A DNA stretch of 6,850 bases, from NCBI GenBank assembly GCA_050732635.1, contig JBOHRE010000135.1, positions 1 through 6,850 on the forward strand, given 5' to 3'. Positions 6,254-6,850 of this stretch are shown piece by piece. How positions within the stretch are numbered: the first letter of the stretch is position 1; every line of letters starts with the position of its first letter. The position numbers were made by a program, and so were the translations under genes. The notes beneath the pieces were generated by a model. That model did no database searches. It saw only the letters and a program-made list of their open reading frames with translations, and was not told where the DNA came from. This stretch comes from JBOHRE01 sp050732635. GTDB taxonomy: Bacteria > Gemmatimonadota > Gemmatimonadetes > Longimicrobiales > RSA9.

Positions 6254-6850
6254 ATGAGCCCGACGCGACCCCACGCCGAGCTGGAGGCCGCGCGCTTCCG
6301 CGCCATCTTCGAGCGCGTACACGCCGCGCATCCGGCCTGCCTGCGCGACGAGTGGCTGAGCGAGCCGTGCCGCGATCACGCCGGCCTCGCCGTTCCGCGG
6401 CCGTTCGTCTGGTCTCGGCGCAACGGGCCGTGGCGACGCGTGCCGGTTCTGTTCGTCGGCGCTGCGCCGGGCAACGCCGGCGGCCGAGGCGCCGGCGCCA
6501 TGGGCGCACATGCCACGCGCATTCCCTTCGGGGGCGACATCGCCGGCGGCAACCTCGACGCGCTCTTCGGCGCGACCGGACTCAGCCGGAACCACGTCTT
6601 CATCACGGCCGCGCTGAATCATCTGCCCGGACAGGGCGGCGGCGAGCCGACACTGGCCGAGCTGGGCGAACCGGTCGGCCACTATCCCACGAGTCTGCAC
6701 CTGCTGCGCGATACGCTGCTGGCCGCTGGTCCCGGCCTGATCTGCGCGCTCGGCAACCTCGGTTTGCGCGCGATCTTCGGCGCTGCAGCTCTCGAGCTCG
6801 CGCGGCCGCGCCTGCCGACGCTGGCCCGGCTCGCCGCCGCGGGGCTCGTG
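6254..6850 (+). CDS. Uracil-DNA glycosylase superfamily protein, partial (runs off right edge)
   Basis: The frame is open for 199 codons from the ATG at 6254 to the window end with no stop. After an N-terminal helical region (1-60) comes a core typical of the family 4/5-like uracil-DNA glycosylase superfamily: VPVLFVGAAPG (63-73), TRIPFGGDIAGGNLDALF (88-105), a GLSRNHVFITAALNHLPG segment (109-126), and the strand-helix ICALGNLGLRAIFG (163-176). Enzymes of this group remove uracil or other deaminated bases from DNA in base-excision repair. The first motif reads GAAPG where family 4 has GEAPG, so the usual acidic residue is absent. The N-terminal CxxC of iron-sulfur family 4 members is also not seen; C29, C39 and C164 are the only cysteines. 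The C-terminal His motif would lie beyond the edge. An in-frame ATG at 6212 could add 14 residues, but neither start has a clear ribosome binding site. Family membership is fairly sure; activity is not. Confidence 0.75.
   Translation, partial: MSPTRPHAELEAARFRAIFERVHAAHPACLRDEWLSEPCRDHAGLAVPRPFVWSRRNGPWRRVPVLFVGAAPGNAGGRGAGAMGAHATRIPFGGDIAGGNLDALFGATGLSRNHVFITAALNHLPGQGGGEPTLAELGEPVGHYPTSLHLLRDTLLAAGPGLICALGNLGLRAIFGAAALELARPRLPTLARLAAAGLV

Noticed and set aside
4821..6509. 562-codon minus-strand frame spanning three genes
   Set aside because: It runs antisense to the 182-residue and glycosylase-like genes and out of frame through the exported protein gene; it has Arg/Ala-rich composition and no domain.

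Overview
This is a GC-rich bacterial window (strong G/C bias at third codon positions) carrying six protein-coding genes, one of them cut by the right edge. There are no RNA genes, insertion sequences, CRISPR arrays or phage genes. The gene content (a stand-alone 2-oxoglutarate dehydrogenase E1, a secreted M19 zinc dipeptidase, an envelope protein with a signal peptide, a divergent uracil-DNA glycosylase-like protein) fits a free-living, aerobic, probably diderm bacterium. Gemmatimonadota or a similar high-GC soil phylum is my guess, but nothing here proves the taxon.

Layout. Positions 1-340 are a GC-rich flank without a convincing gene. They end in a possible promoter and a clear ribosome binding site for sucA. 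sucA (341-3130, +) takes up over 40% of the window. After a 138-bp gap comes a 62-residue two-helix membrane protein (3269-3457, +). It converges with a secreted M19 dipeptidase (3501-4763, -). The dipeptidase is divergent from an unrecognised 182-residue acidic protein (4938-5486, +), which is followed by a strong GC-rich hairpin terminator (5509-5539). Next come a signal-peptide protein that may be a small outer-membrane barrel (5597-6169, -) and, divergent from it, a uracil-DNA glycosylase superfamily protein (6254 to beyond 6850, +).

Function. The strand changes at almost every gene, so apart from sucA and the small membrane gene, which might share a transcript, these look like single-gene transcription units. 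SucA would feed the TCA cycle. The dipeptidase and the barrel-like protein would act outside the cytoplasmic membrane. The glycosylase-like protein would act on DNA. I see no shared pathway and no sign of a novel multigene system. The least explained items are the 182-residue protein, the 62-residue membrane protein and the unusual motif in the glycosylase-like protein.
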